From Acetobacteraceae bacterium (lineage in GTDB: Bacteria > Pseudomonadota > Alphaproteobacteria > Acetobacterales > Acetobacteraceae), in contig CANJLW010000007.1 of NCBI GenBank assembly GCA_947475245.1, positions 1 through 64,000 on the forward strand: a stretch of DNA of 64,000 nucleotides. Reading direction: 5' to 3'. The notes beneath the pieces are model-generated. The model saw only the letters and a list, made by a program, of their open reading frames with translations, had not been told where the DNA came from and did no database searches. A program made the translations under genes and the position numbers. Below, piece after piece: positions 7,598 through 16,647 of this stretch (positions are counted from its first letter, which is position 1; each line of letters begins with the position of its first letter).

Positions 7598-7770
7598 CCG
7601 CTGTTTCCCCCAGTCGTTGGTCCGACTCGCAACCTGCGACTTTCGGCGCGGTTCGTCACGTCGCGATTGGCGCGGAAGTGTCGATTGGATAGACCGGATG
7701 GGTGGTAGAGGTTCTCGGAATTCCTGATCTGTCGATGGGCGTGCGCGCGATGGGGATCGTGCGCGCGGCG

Positions 7771-8403
7771 AATAATACTCCATGCGCCGTGAGGCGCGGG
7801 CAGGACAGCCGCGCCCCGGCGGCTTGCGTCGGTGTGTCCTTGCGTCGCGGTCAGAGCCGACGGATCGAACCCGTTGCCCGGATTCGGCGCGTGACCATTT
7901 CCCGGCGGAAAAACCTCATGCGCCGTGAGAAAGTCGATCCGACCGGCAGCGGGCCAACCGCAATATCGACGGACAACAGTCCATGCGCCGTGAGACACGG
8001 ACCGAAGCGCCGCGCCCCGACGGCCCGCGTCGGTGTGTCCTTGCGTCACGGTCAGAGCCGACGGATCGAACCCATTGCCCGGATTCGGCGCGCGTCCATT
8101 TCCCGGTGGAATGACCCCATGCACCCTGAGACCGCCGATCCAACGGGCACCGCGCCAATCGCAATATCCGCGAACAAAAGCCCATGCGCCGTGAGACACA
8201 GCCCGAAGCGCCGCGCCCCGATGACCTGCGTCGGCATCGGCCTGTCACCGTGTCACCGTCGAAGCCGACGGATCAATCCCGACGCCCGGATTCGGCCCGC
8301 GCCCATTTCCCGGCGGAAGAACCTCATGCGCCCTGAGAACGCCGACCCGACGGGCACCGCGCCAACCCCAATATCCGCAAACAAAAGCCCATGCGCCGTG
8401 AGC
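7771..8403 (-). repeat. Repeat array 1: seven CATGCGCC-core copies
   Basis: The 961-bp gap between divergent genes (7598-8558) holds a tandem repeat. A core CATGCGCCGTGAG, read on +, starts at 7781, 7917, 7982, 8118, 8183, 8325 and 8390. Spacing alternates 136, 65, 136, 65, 142, 65, so the full period is 201 then 207 bp with two core types per period. Cores at 7917, 8118 and 8325 follow TTTCCCGGYGGAA, a short inverted repeat; those at 7982, 8183 and 8390 follow an ATATCSRCR(A/G)ACAA-like sequence. The strand is given as minus because the related hairpin follows the core in that direction. The flanks 7598-7770 and 8404-8558 hold only presumed promoters. Confidence 0.85.
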
Positions 8404-8558
8404 AAGCGACGCAAGCACACCGCGTCCGCATCAAACGCCATCAACCCAGCCGCAACCCGCTTTGCCATTGCCGTCCATGCGGGAAGTGTCGGAGGGTTAC
8501 ACCTCGTCAAGGCGTCCAACCGCCGAAGCACGCAATCCAACGGGGAACAAACGCAACC

Positions 8559-9647
8559 ATGAAAATCACCCGCCTGCGCACCCAGGTCGTTCACCTCCCG
8601 ATCGACCCGCCCATCCTCACCGCCATCCTCGGCTCCATCCGCGCGGCCGACTGCGTGCTGACCTTCCTGGACACCGACGAAGGCATCACCGGCGAAGGCC
8701 TGGTCTTCTCCATCAACAACCGCCGTCTCGGCGTCATCCACGAGATGGTGCGCAACCTCGAAGACCTCGTCATCGGCCTCGACCCCCGCATGGGCGGCAG
8801 CGTCAACGCACGCGCGTGGAAAGACCTGAACTTCCTGGGGTATGAGGGTGTGTCCATCGTCGGCCTCGCCGCCATCGACAACGCGCTGTGGGATTTGCGC
8901 GGCAAGGCCGCGGGCCTGAACGTCGCCCATCTGATCGGCGCATGCCGCCCCTCCGTCCCCACCTACGCCTCCGGCGGCCTATGGCTCGGCTCCTCCATCG
9001 ACGAACTGCAAAAACAGGCCGCCGGCTACGTCGCGCAAGGCTTCCGCGCCATGAAAACCCGCGTCGGCCCGACGGACCCCGAAAAGATGGTCGAACGCGT
9101 CGCCGCCGTGCGCGAAGCCATCGGCCCGGATATCGGCCTGATGGTCGACGCCAATCAGCAAATGACCGTGAAACAGGCCATCCGTATCGGCCGCATGATG
9201 GAAGAGCTCAACCTGACCTGGTTCGAGGAACCCATCATCTGCCACGATCACGAAGGCGAGGCCCAAATCGCCGCCGCGCTCGACACGCCCATCGCGTCCG
9301 GTGAAACCGTCTACACGCATCGCGGCATTCTTAAGATGCTCGAAGCCCGTTCCGCCGATGTTTTAATGCCGGACCTGCAACGTATGGGCGGGCCGACGGA
9401 ATTCATCAAGGCCGCGCACCTGTGCGAAGGCTACAACATCCCCTGCTCATCCCATCTCTTTCCCGAAATGAGCCTGCCGCTGCTCGCCGCGCTGCCCGGC
9501 AGCTACTACCTGGAACACATGCCGTGGTTTGAGGCGATATACCGGGAACGTATCGAACTCGACGCCGCCGGCAATGCCATTGTGCCGGATCGGCCCGGCT
9601 GGGGCTTCAGCTTCGACCCGGCGGCAATCAAGCGCTACGCCGACTGA
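8559..9647 (+). CDS. Mandelate racemase / muconate lactonizing enzyme family protein
   Basis: A 362-residue enolase-superfamily enzyme. The N-terminal capping domain is followed by the barrel with the catalytic Lys motif MKTRVG, metal ligands in LMVDANQQ, WFEEPI and SGETV, and a C-terminal SSHLFPEMS carrying the His. All expected catalytic positions are present, so it should abstract an alpha-proton from a carboxylate substrate (racemase or dehydratase). Start is chosen at MKITRLRTQV, where the fold begins; the frame extends upstream only through repeat DNA. The substrate is unknown. Confidence 0.85.
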   Translation: MKITRLRTQVVHLPIDPPILTAILGSIRAADCVLTFLDTDEGITGEGLVFSINNRRLGVIHEMVRNLEDLVIGLDPRMGGSVNARAWKDLNFLGYEGVSIVGLAAIDNALWDLRGKAAGLNVAHLIGACRPSVPTYASGGLWLGSSIDELQKQAAGYVAQGFRAMKTRVGPTDPEKMVERVAAVREAIGPDIGLMVDANQQMTVKQAIRIGRMMEELNLTWFEEPIICHDHEGEAQIAAALDTPIASGETVYTHRGILKMLEARSADVLMPDLQRMGGPTEFIKAAHLCEGYNIPCSSHLFPEMSLPLLAALPGSYYLEHMPWFEAIYRERIELDAAGNAIVPDRPGWGFSFDPAAIKRYAD

Positions 9648-10897
9648 CGCGCGCCCGACCATCTCAGACTGCCCGGCGTCGAACAGGCCGGGCAGGCGGC
9701 GTGCCACACCGCATGGTCGGCCCGACAGGAATCGCATCGCCAGACCGGGTCCGGATCGGCCGACGCCGCCCGCCGCAGCGCTTCCCGCTGCGCCAGCCGC
9801 CCGGCTTCAGTCGTTCCGATTTCGAGTTCTTCGATCTCGGCGGCCAGCAGCCAAACCCGCCGCTGGTTCATCCCCGCCGCGATGGCGCGTTCGGCGTGAC
9901 GACGCGCCTCCCCGGTCAGGTTGGCGGAGAGGGAGGCGCGGGCAAGGAGAAACTCGCTTTCCGGATGGTTCGGCGCGGCGGCGGCAAGGCGCTTCGCGAC
10001 CTGCACCCGCGCCAGCGGATCGGCGGTCGACTCCAGCGCGAAGTCGGCCAGACCGGGCTGCGGCGACATTGCCCAGGTCTCGGTTACCGTCGCCAGGGCG
10101 CGCGCTTCCTTACCGTCCGCCCGCAACCGCGCCGCATAGGCCAGCGCCGCCGGAGCCAGGGACTTATCGAGGTTCCAGGCGGCCCGTGCATGACGCAGGC
10201 CCTGCGCCGGATCGGCTTCCGCCAGCGCGGCGGCGGTGGCCAGCGCCGCGCCGGTGCTGCCCTCAGGCGCGGCAAGCTCCAGCGCTTCGGCCCAATGACC
10301 GGCCCGAATCGCCAGTTGCGCACGCTCCTGCCGCACCCAGGCCGCGCCGGGATGGGCTTCCTCGGCCAAGCGAGCGAACGTCGCCGCCTCCGCCCAGGCC
10401 TCACGCGCGATGGCCTGGCGCAGAAGGCCGCGATACCCCAGGAAGGAGGCATCCGACCGCTCGCTCAGGGCCTGAAACGCCTTGGTCGCCTCGTCATCGC
10501 GCCCGGCAAGGCGACCGGCCTCCGCCGCCAGCAGCAACGTCTGCGGCGTATCCCCGAGCAATGCCCGGGCTCGGCTTGCCTCCCGGCGGGCGTCGGGCTT
10601 TTCGCCGGCGGCCAGCGCGATCAGTGTGTTGGTGATGGCCGTTTCGCCCGTGCGACGGCGGCGGTCGTGCCGCCAGCGCCGCACGCGGGACGGCAACCGC
10701 ATCAGGGCGGCGATCAAAGACACGCAGAGGCACATCAGCGCGACCAGCACGACCAGCGCCGACAGCGCAACCGACGCGGGGGCTTCAGCCGCATAACCGC
10801 CGATCTCGGCGCTGACGGTTCCGGGCAGGCTGGCCAACTGCCAGGCGCCGGCCAGCACCACCGCCAGCCCAGCCACAATCCCCACCAGTTTGATCAT
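9635..10897 (-). CDS. hemY: HemY-like TPR membrane protein
   Basis: A 420-residue protein of the HemY N-terminal/TPR family, associated with late heme synthesis. Two membrane segments lie at about residues 4-20 and 42-62, followed by TPR-like helices to about 370. The C-terminus carries a zinc-ribbon, CDSC-x10-CPAC. This resembles the rubredoxin-like tail of LapB/YciM and is common in alphaproteobacterial homologues. Its ATG overlaps the stop of the mitofilin-like gene (ATGA), so translation is coupled. Its 3' end overlaps the convergent enolase-family gene by 13 nt. Confidence 0.8.
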   Translation of the reverse strand: MIKLVGIVAGLAVVLAGAWQLASLPGTVSAEIGGYAAEAPASVALSALVVLVALMCLCVSLIAALMRLPSRVRRWRHDRRRRTGETAITNTLIALAAGEKPDARREASRARALLGDTPQTLLLAAEAGRLAGRDDEATKAFQALSERSDASFLGYRGLLRQAIAREAWAEAATFARLAEEAHPGAAWVRQERAQLAIRAGHWAEALELAAPEGSTGAALATAAALAEADPAQGLRHARAAWNLDKSLAPAALAYAARLRADGKEARALATVTETWAMSPQPGLADFALESTADPLARVQVAKRLAAAAPNHPESEFLLARASLSANLTGEARRHAERAIAAGMNQRRVWLLAAEIEELEIGTTEAGRLAQREALRRAASADPDPVWRCDSCRADHAVWHAACPACSTPGSLRWSGARQSA

Positions 10898-11856
10898 CAG
10901 CCGCGCTCGGCCAGATCGACCAAGGCGCCACGGGCGGCCAACAGGGCCTTCGCGTCGGCGAGCCACACGGCCATGGCATCCGCCGCCAAACCGGATAACG
11001 AACCGACCGCGGCGACTGCCCCGGCCAGATCGCCGCCGTCGAGCGCGGACCGCGCGCGCGCCATGACGCCGGCGGCGGGATCGCCGACCAGCACCCGGTC
11101 GCCCTGGCGGATGGTCACCAACTCCGTCAGCCGCGCCCACCCGCGTTCCAGGAACGGACGCCCGGAACTGTCGGGACGACTTGCGGCCAACGCCGAACGC
11201 TCTACCCCGGCCCAGGCCTGACGCAAAGTGCTGTCGGTGGGCGGCGCGACGTTCGCGAACCGCGACAGCGCCAAGGGAGCGCCGGCCAACGCGCCGATGG
11301 GCCGCCCGGCGTTCAGCGCCGACCAGGCAGCCTGGATGCGCGCGGCCTTTTCGGCCTTTTCCGCCTGGACGGCGGATTGGCGAGCCAGCCGTTCGACGCC
11401 TGACAGTCGGGCGTCGTCGGCTTCGATACGACGGACGATCTCCGTCTCGGCGCTTTGAGTCCGCCCGGTCAGCCCCTCGATACGCCCGGCCAATGCATGG
11501 AACTGCGCGGTCAGGGCCGGATCGCCGCCGGGGCGCCGTTCCAGCGCGTCGATACGCGCGGTCAAGGGAGCGAGGTCCGGGACGGCAGGCTGCGGCCGTT
11601 GCTCCAGACGGGCCAGTCGAGCCTCCAGGCGCTGCAACTGCTGTTCGATGCCGGTCAGGTCCACCGCGGTGGTTGTGGGCCCAGGGGCGGGCCCAAGGGC
11701 GGGCGTAGGGGCGGGCGCGCGCCAGGACAGCGCCAGCACAAGCGCGCCGGCCATCGCGCCACATCCGGCGATCCAGGGTGCCAGACGCTTCCACCGCGGA
11801 ACCTCCGGCGGAGAGGTGTCCGGTGTCGGGGCGGGCAACGCGGGTAAATCGGTCAT
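10897..11856 (-). CDS. Mitofilin-like inner membrane protein (COG4223 type)
   Basis: 319 residues: a Pro-rich N-terminus, one transmembrane helix at about 27-46, a Pro/Ala linker, then a coiled coil (IEQQLQRLEARLARLEQRPQ and onward to about 200) and a C-terminal helical domain. This matches the alphaproteobacterial mitofilin/Mic60-like proteins encoded between hemD and hemY, which are implicated in shaping inner membranes. Start MTDLPALP is set by the ATGA overlap with hemD. Function is inferred from architecture and neighbourhood only. Confidence 0.75.
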   Translation of the reverse strand: MTDLPALPAPTPDTSPPEVPRWKRLAPWIAGCGAMAGALVLALSWRAPAPTPALGPAPGPTTTAVDLTGIEQQLQRLEARLARLEQRPQPAVPDLAPLTARIDALERRPGGDPALTAQFHALAGRIEGLTGRTQSAETEIVRRIEADDARLSGVERLARQSAVQAEKAEKAARIQAAWSALNAGRPIGALAGAPLALSRFANVAPPTDSTLRQAWAGVERSALAASRPDSSGRPFLERGWARLTELVTIRQGDRVLVGDPAAGVMARARSALDGGDLAGAVAAVGSLSGLAADAMAVWLADAKALLAARGALVDLAERG

Positions 11857-12563
11857 CGCAGCAGCGCGAGCATTGCGTCCTGATCCGGGTTTCGGGCGAC
11901 GTCGATCCGTCGCCACGACAGCGTCTGTAATGCCATGGCGGTGCGCGCGCTGATAGCCACGGCAACCATATCCGCCGCGCACGCCGCCAGCCCCGCCGCG
12001 CTCAGCAGACGGATACAATGCCGCGCCGTGGCGGGGGAGAAAAACAGCGCCGTATCAACGGTCCGTGCCCGAAGCGCCGAGATGCTGTCCGCCGGCAACG
12101 TCGTCGCCGGCTCCGCCGCATACGTCACACGCCGGACGACGCGGTAACCCAGGCCGCGCAATCCGGCGGCCAGTTCCAGTCCCTGACCGCGGCCCGAGGC
12201 CAGCAACAGCACACCGTCGTCGATGCCGAACCACGCCCGGGTCAGCGCGGTCAGCGCCACCGCGTCGCCGCCGGCGCTGAGGACCTGGCTGAAGCCCTGC
12301 GTCCGGGCGCGTTCGGCCGTGGCATCGCCCACGGCCAGGAAGGGAGTGGCGTGCCAGGAGGCGTCGAAGGCGGAGAGGGCATTGCCGCTGGTTGCCAGGA
12401 TCGCCGCGACCCGGTTCGGCGGGCGCGTAAGAGCCAGCGGCCGAATGACCAACGCCGGCGCCAGGATCGGCGTCAGCCCCATCGCGATCAGCCGAACGGC
12501 TGTCTGGCCGGCACCCGGTTCCGGCCGGGTCACCAGCACCGCGCCGCGATCGGGCTTAGCCAA
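11853..12563 (-). CDS. hemD: Uroporphyrinogen-III synthase
   Basis: About 236 residues of the divergent HemD family, which closes and inverts hydroxymethylbilane to uroporphyrinogen III. Visible are AVLVTRPEPGAGQTA at the start, AILATSGNAL, FLAVGDATAERA and the later TALFFSPATARH. It follows hemC directly. No ATG suits the domain start: a TTG at 12563 overlapping the hemC stop is the best guess, while an in-frame ATG at 12626 would overlap hemC by about 70 nt. The start is therefore uncertain; the identity is well supported by position and motifs. Confidence 0.8.
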   Translation of the reverse strand: MAKPDRGAVLVTRPEPGAGQTAVRLIAMGLTPILAPALVIRPLALTRPPNRVAAILATSGNALSAFDASWHATPFLAVGDATAERARTQGFSQVLSAGGDAVALTALTRAWFGIDDGVLLLASGRGQGLELAAGLRGLGYRVVRRVTYAAEPATTLPADSISALRARTVDTALFFSPATARHCIRLLSAAGLAACAADMVAVAISARTAMALQTLSWRRIDVARNPDQDAMLALLR

Positions 12564-13548
12564 ACACGTCCCGCGGGCTGTCGGCGCGCAGGCTGCGCCC
12601 CAGTTCCGTGCCGATGCGTTCGGCATCGGCCGCCGCTCCGGTCAAGGCGCGCTTCAGCAGGAAGCTGCCGTCCGCCCGCGCGACCAGCCCGGTCAGGTGC
12701 AGATCGCCGGACGCCAGAAGCCGAGCATGACCGCCGATGGGGGTGCGGCAGGAGCCGTCGAGTTCGGCGAGCATGGCGCGTTCCGCGGTGGACACCGCCT
12801 TTGCCTCCCCGTCCTCGATGCCCGACAGCATCTCCCGCAGTTCGCCGTCGTCGGCGCGCACGGTAATGCCGACGATGCCCTGCCCGGCGGAGGGGGTCAT
12901 GATTTCGGGGTCGAGCACGATCGACGCGCGCTCTTCCATGTTCAGCCGCCGCAGTCCGGCGAGCGCGAGCAGGGATGCCGCGCAATCGCCGGCCCCCAGC
13001 TTCGCCAGCCGTGTCTGGACGTTCCCGCGCAGGGTCACGATGCGCAGGTCCGGGCGTGCGTGCAGCAACTGCGCCTGCCGCCGGACGGACGATGTGCCGA
13101 TGACCGCGCCATGCGGCAGTGAGGTATAGGGGTTCGCGGGATCGATCCGATCCAGACCGGGCCCGAGGATCAACGCGTCGCGCGCGTCCTCTCGCCGCAT
13201 CGTGCAGGCCAGGACGATGCCCGGCGGCAGTTCGGTCTCCAGGTCCTTCAGGCTGTGGACCGCGAAATCGATGCGGCCATCCAGCAACGCCTCGTGTATC
13301 TCCTTGGCAAACAGACCCTTGCCACCGATATCCGCCAGCCGGCGATCCTGCACGATATCGCCGGTCGTGTTGATCGCGTGCTCCTCAAACACCTCCATCC
13401 CGCGCAATACGGGGCAGAAGCTGGTCAAAATGGCCAGAAAGGCGCGAGTCTGCACCAGGGCGAGCGGCGAGGCTCGGGTACCCACGCGCAGCGGGAGGGC
13501 GCGGGCGTGCGGTCTGGTCCGGGCGGGGGGCGACATGGCGGCATTCAT
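12556..13548 (-). CDS. hemC: Hydroxymethylbilane synthase (porphobilinogen deaminase)
   Basis: 330 residues with LRVGTRASPLALVQT, the substrate-binding Arg motifs (GTSSVRRQAQLL), DLRIVTLRGNVQTRLAKL and the cofactor Cys in AELDGSCRTPIGGHA. It polymerises four porphobilinogens into hydroxymethylbilane. It is first gene of the leftward hemC-hemD-mitofilin-hemY operon. An alternative ATG four codons downstream also fits. The gene is divergent from tsaD with only 36 bp between starts, so the two promoters must overlap. Confidence 0.95.
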   Translation of the reverse strand: MNAAMSPPARTRPHARALPLRVGTRASPLALVQTRAFLAILTSFCPVLRGMEVFEEHAINTTGDIVQDRRLADIGGKGLFAKEIHEALLDGRIDFAVHSLKDLETELPPGIVLACTMRREDARDALILGPGLDRIDPANPYTSLPHGAVIGTSSVRRQAQLLHARPDLRIVTLRGNVQTRLAKLGAGDCAASLLALAGLRRLNMEERASIVLDPEIMTPSAGQGIVGITVRADDGELREMLSGIEDGEAKAVSTAERAMLAELDGSCRTPIGGHARLLASGDLHLTGLVARADGSFLLKRALTGAAADAERIGTELGRSLRADSPRDVFG

Positions 13549-13584
13549 CGTGGCGTCGTATTACTCGCGAGGGCCGAGGGAAAG

Positions 13585-14649
13585 ATGGGAAATCGACGTA
13601 TGGGGCCGGTACTGGGAATCGAATCGTCCTGCGACGAGACCGCGGCCGCCGTTTTGGACGCGGAAGGGCGGATCATGGCGGAATCCGTCCTGGGTCAGGA
13701 GAAAGAACACACCCCCCATGGCGGGGTGGTGCCGGAGATCGCGGCGCGGGCGCATCTGGCCGCCTTGCCCGAGCTTGTGCACAGCGTCATGACGCGCGCC
13801 GGCGTGGTTTATTCCGATCTCGGTGCCGTCGCCGCCAGCGCCGGTCCCGGACTGATCGGCGGACTGATCGTCGGCAGCCAGTTGGCCAAGGGCATCGCCA
13901 TCGGCCAGGGCATCCCCTACCTCGCCATCAACCATCTGGAAGCCCATGCCCTGACCCCGCGCCTGCCCGGCCTTGTCGATGGCGGCGCGCCGTTTCCCTA
14001 TCTGCTTCTGCTGATCTCCGGCGGGCACTGCCAGTGCGTCTCCGTCGCCGGCATCGGCCAACATACCCGGTTGGGCAGCACCCTGGACGATGCCGCCGGG
14101 GAAGCCTTCGACAAGGTCGCCAAGCTGCTGGGTCTTGGTTGGCCGGGCGGTCCGGTGCTTGAACGCCTTGCCGCCGATGGCGATTCCGCCCGTTTCCCAT
14201 TCCCCCGTCCATTGCTGGGACGGGAGGGCTGCGATTTCAGCTTCTCCGGCCTGAAAACCGCCGTGGCCCAGGTCGTCTCGCGCTTTGGCGACGGTGCCCT
14301 GCCGTTGCGGGACGCCGCCGATATCGCCGCCAGCTTCCAGCACGCGGTCGCGGAGGTGTTGGCCGATCGCGCCCGCAACGCCATGGCGATGATGCGCGCG
14401 CGTGCGCCGTCGGCAAACCTGCTGGTCGCGTCGGGCGGCGTCGCCGCCAACGGCGCGATCCGATCCGCGTTGCAGGAGGCCGCCGCCGGCATGGGCTTTC
14501 GTATGGTCGCCCCGCCCATCCGGTTGTGCACGGATAACGCCGTCATGGTCGCCTGGGCGGCGCTGGAGCGGCTGCGCCTCGGCCTGACCGACACGCTGAC
14601 CTTCAAGCCACGCCCGCGCTGGCCGCTGACCGAACTGACCGGCGCATGA
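13585..14649 (+). CDS. tsaD: tRNA N6-adenosine threonylcarbamoyltransferase
   Basis: 354 residues of the Kae1/TsaD family, which transfers the threonylcarbamoyl group to A37 of ANN-decoding tRNAs with TsaB/TsaE. Key features are VLGIESSCDETAAAV, the metal-binding HLEAH motif in AINHLEAHALTPRL, LISGGHCQCV and the C-terminal ASGGVAANGAIR and CTDNAVMVAW. The start at 13585 has GAGGGAAAG ahead; an in-frame ATG five codons later (13600) is equally close to the conserved domain. The stop overlaps the start of rlmJ. Confidence 0.95.
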   Translation: MGNRRMGPVLGIESSCDETAAAVLDAEGRIMAESVLGQEKEHTPHGGVVPEIAARAHLAALPELVHSVMTRAGVVYSDLGAVAASAGPGLIGGLIVGSQLAKGIAIGQGIPYLAINHLEAHALTPRLPGLVDGGAPFPYLLLLISGGHCQCVSVAGIGQHTRLGSTLDDAAGEAFDKVAKLLGLGWPGGPVLERLAADGDSARFPFPRPLLGREGCDFSFSGLKTAVAQVVSRFGDGALPLRDAADIAASFQHAVAEVLADRARNAMAMMRARAPSANLLVASGGVAANGAIRSALQEAAAGMGFRMVAPPIRLCTDNAVMVAWAALERLRLGLTDTLTFKPRPRWPLTELTGA

Positions 14650-15464
14650 ACTACCGCCACGCCTTCCACGCCGGCAACTTCGCCGATTGCATGAAACATG
14701 CACTGCTGGCCTGGCTACTGCGCGCGATGATGCGCAAATCGACACCCCTGTTCGTGCTTGATACCCATGCCGGTCGTGGACAATACGACCTGACCGACAC
14801 ACCCGCGCAGCGCACCGGGGAGGCTGAACGCGGGATCCAGCGGCTTCTGCGCGATCCCCGTCCGGCATTGTTTCACTACCTCGACCTGGTCCGCTCGCTG
14901 GGTCTCTACCCCGGCTCCCCGAACCTCATCCGTGCCCTGCTGCGCCCCGGCGACCGTCTGGCGTGCTGCGAACTGCACCCGGAAGATGCCGAGGCGCTGC
15001 GGCAACTCTTCCATCGCGACGAGCAGGTGTCGGTCCACCGTCGCGACGCCTGGGAAGCCCTGGGCGCGCTGCTGCCACCCAAGGAAAAGCGCGGCCTGGT
15101 CCTGATCGACGGCCCCTTCGAAGAACCGGACGAGTTCACTCGTCTCGCCAACGGGCTGATCGCCGGGCATCGGCGGTTCGGCAACGGCGTGTTCGTCGCC
15201 TGGTATCCGATCAAGCATCGCGCCCCCGTGCGCGCCTTCCATACCGCGATGAAGGACAGCGGCATCCGAGACATCGTCGCGGTCGAATTGCTGCTGCGGG
15301 AGCCACTCGACCCAGGAAGACTGAACGGTTGCGGGCTGTTGGTGATCAACCCACCCTATCAATTCGAAGCCGGCGCGGATGCCCTGTTGGAAGCCCTGCT
15401 GCCGATCCTCGGCGATCGGGAAGCGGGGGAAGCACTGGTGGTGAGCAGGATCTCCGATGAATAA
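14646..15464 (+). CDS. rlmJ: 23S rRNA (adenine(2030)-N(6))-methyltransferase
   Basis: 272 residues of the RlmJ/YhiR family: MNYRHAFHAGNFADCMKHA at the N-terminus, the SAM motif VLDTHAGRGQYDL, and the catalytic-type LIDGPFEEPDEF, a variant of the family's DPPFE. It methylates A2030 of 23S rRNA. The ATG overlaps the tsaD stop by four bases and its own stop overlaps the gpsA start, so tsaD-rlmJ-gpsA form a tight operon. Confidence 0.9.
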   Translation: MNYRHAFHAGNFADCMKHALLAWLLRAMMRKSTPLFVLDTHAGRGQYDLTDTPAQRTGEAERGIQRLLRDPRPALFHYLDLVRSLGLYPGSPNLIRALLRPGDRLACCELHPEDAEALRQLFHRDEQVSVHRRDAWEALGALLPPKEKRGLVLIDGPFEEPDEFTRLANGLIAGHRRFGNGVFVAWYPIKHRAPVRAFHTAMKDSGIRDIVAVELLLREPLDPGRLNGCGLLVINPPYQFEAGADALLEALLPILGDREAGEALVVSRISDE

Positions 15465-16419
15465 CGTGACCGTCATCGGGGCCGGGGCCTGGGGCACCGC
15501 CCTGGCAATCCAGGCCGCGCGTGCCGGTAACGCCGTCACGCTATGGGCGCGCGATCCAACCAGTGCGGCAACGATGCAGCGCACCCGAACCGCCACGCGC
15601 CTGCCGAACGTGACCCTGCCGGATACTGTCACCGTGACCAACGATCTCGCGTTGACCGGCGATCTCTGCCTGCTGGTCACGCCCATGCGCTATCTGCGCG
15701 CCGTCGTCGGGGCGCTGCCCGCCGGTGACGCGACCCTGGTCGTCTGCGCCAAGGGCGTCGAAACCGATTCGTTGCGTCTGCCCTTGGAAATCCTCACAGA
15801 ACTGCGCCCCTACGCCCGGGCGGCCGTTCTGTCCGGCCCCAACTTCGCGCATGAGGTCGCCGGCGGCATGCCGGCCGCCGCCGTCGTTGCCTGCGCCGAC
15901 GCGGCCCTGCGAGACAGTATCGCCCAACGCCTGGCCACCGCTTCGTTCCGGCTCTACGGCAACGACGATCCCATCGGCGCGCAGCTTGGCGGCGCGGCCA
16001 AGAACGTCATCGCCATCGCCGCGGGTGCCGTCATCGGCGCGGGGCTGGGCGAGAACGCCCGCGCCGCCCTCGTAACCCGTGGGCTGGCGGAACTCGCGCG
16101 CCTGACCGTCGCGTTGGGCGGTAAACCGGAAACGGTCATGGGCCTGTCCGGCCTGGGCGACCTGCTGCTGACCTGCACTGGCCCGGCGAGCCGGAACTTC
16201 AGCCTTGGCATGGCACTGGGGCGCGGCGAAACCTTGGCAACCATCCTCGCGAGCCGCAACGTCGCGACCGAGGGCGTGGCAACCGCCCCTGCCTTGCTTG
16301 CGCGCGCCGCCGGCATTGACCTGCCCATCTGTTCGGCGGTCGCCGGCTTACTGGCGGGGCAAAAGAGCCTGTCCCAAACGATCGCCGACCTATTGGCGCG
16401 CCCGCGTCGGGACGAGTAG
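15457..16419 (+). CDS. gpsA: Glycerol-3-phosphate dehydrogenase [NAD(P)+]
   Basis: 320 residues with the Rossmann motif VIGAGAWGTALA, SGPNFAHEVAGGMPAA, the catalytic Lys region QLGGAAKNVIAIAAG and GLSGLGDLLLTCTG. It makes sn-glycerol 3-phosphate from dihydroxyacetone phosphate for phospholipid synthesis. It overlaps rlmJ by eight bases and is last in the operon, being followed by a strong hairpin at 16439. Confidence 0.95.
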   Translation: MNNVTVIGAGAWGTALAIQAARAGNAVTLWARDPTSAATMQRTRTATRLPNVTLPDTVTVTNDLALTGDLCLLVTPMRYLRAVVGALPAGDATLVVCAKGVETDSLRLPLEILTELRPYARAAVLSGPNFAHEVAGGMPAAAVVACADAALRDSIAQRLATASFRLYGNDDPIGAQLGGAAKNVIAIAAGAVIGAGLGENARAALVTRGLAELARLTVALGGKPETVMGLSGLGDLLLTCTGPASRNFSLGMALGRGETLATILASRNVATEGVATAPALLARAAGIDLPICSAVAGLLAGQKSLSQTIADLLARPRRDE

Positions 16420-16430
16420 CCGGACATGCC

Positions 16431-16466
16431 AAAAAAAGGGCGGCGCTCGTAAGCGCCGCCAAGTTT
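16431..16466 (+). terminator. Strong GC hairpin after gpsA
   Basis: Perfect 9-bp arms GGCGGCGCT (16439-16447) and AGCGCCGCC (16452-16460) enclose CGTA. Seven A lie on the left flank and AAGTTTA on the right, so it is more U-rich for minus-strand than plus-strand transcripts; it probably still ends the tsaD-rlmJ-gpsA message. Confidence 0.65.
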
Positions 16467-16647
16467 AGGGAGGAAACGTCCAAGAAAGCAGTGCGCCATG
16501 GGCGCCGCTGCTGAACCAAAGAATGCTCTTCGCAGGCGCAGCAGGCAAGTACTATTTGCTGCACCGCAGCAAAATTCGGTGCCTATCTGCCTAACTGTTG
16601 CGCAATAGCCACAGAGACCTCCTCGGATTGCTGGATTAAACGGTCAA

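Noticed and set aside
7702-8562. 286-codon plus-strand frame across repeat array 1
   Set aside because: The repeat periods are multiples of three, so several frames stay open; the product is Arg/Pro-rich repeats without a domain.
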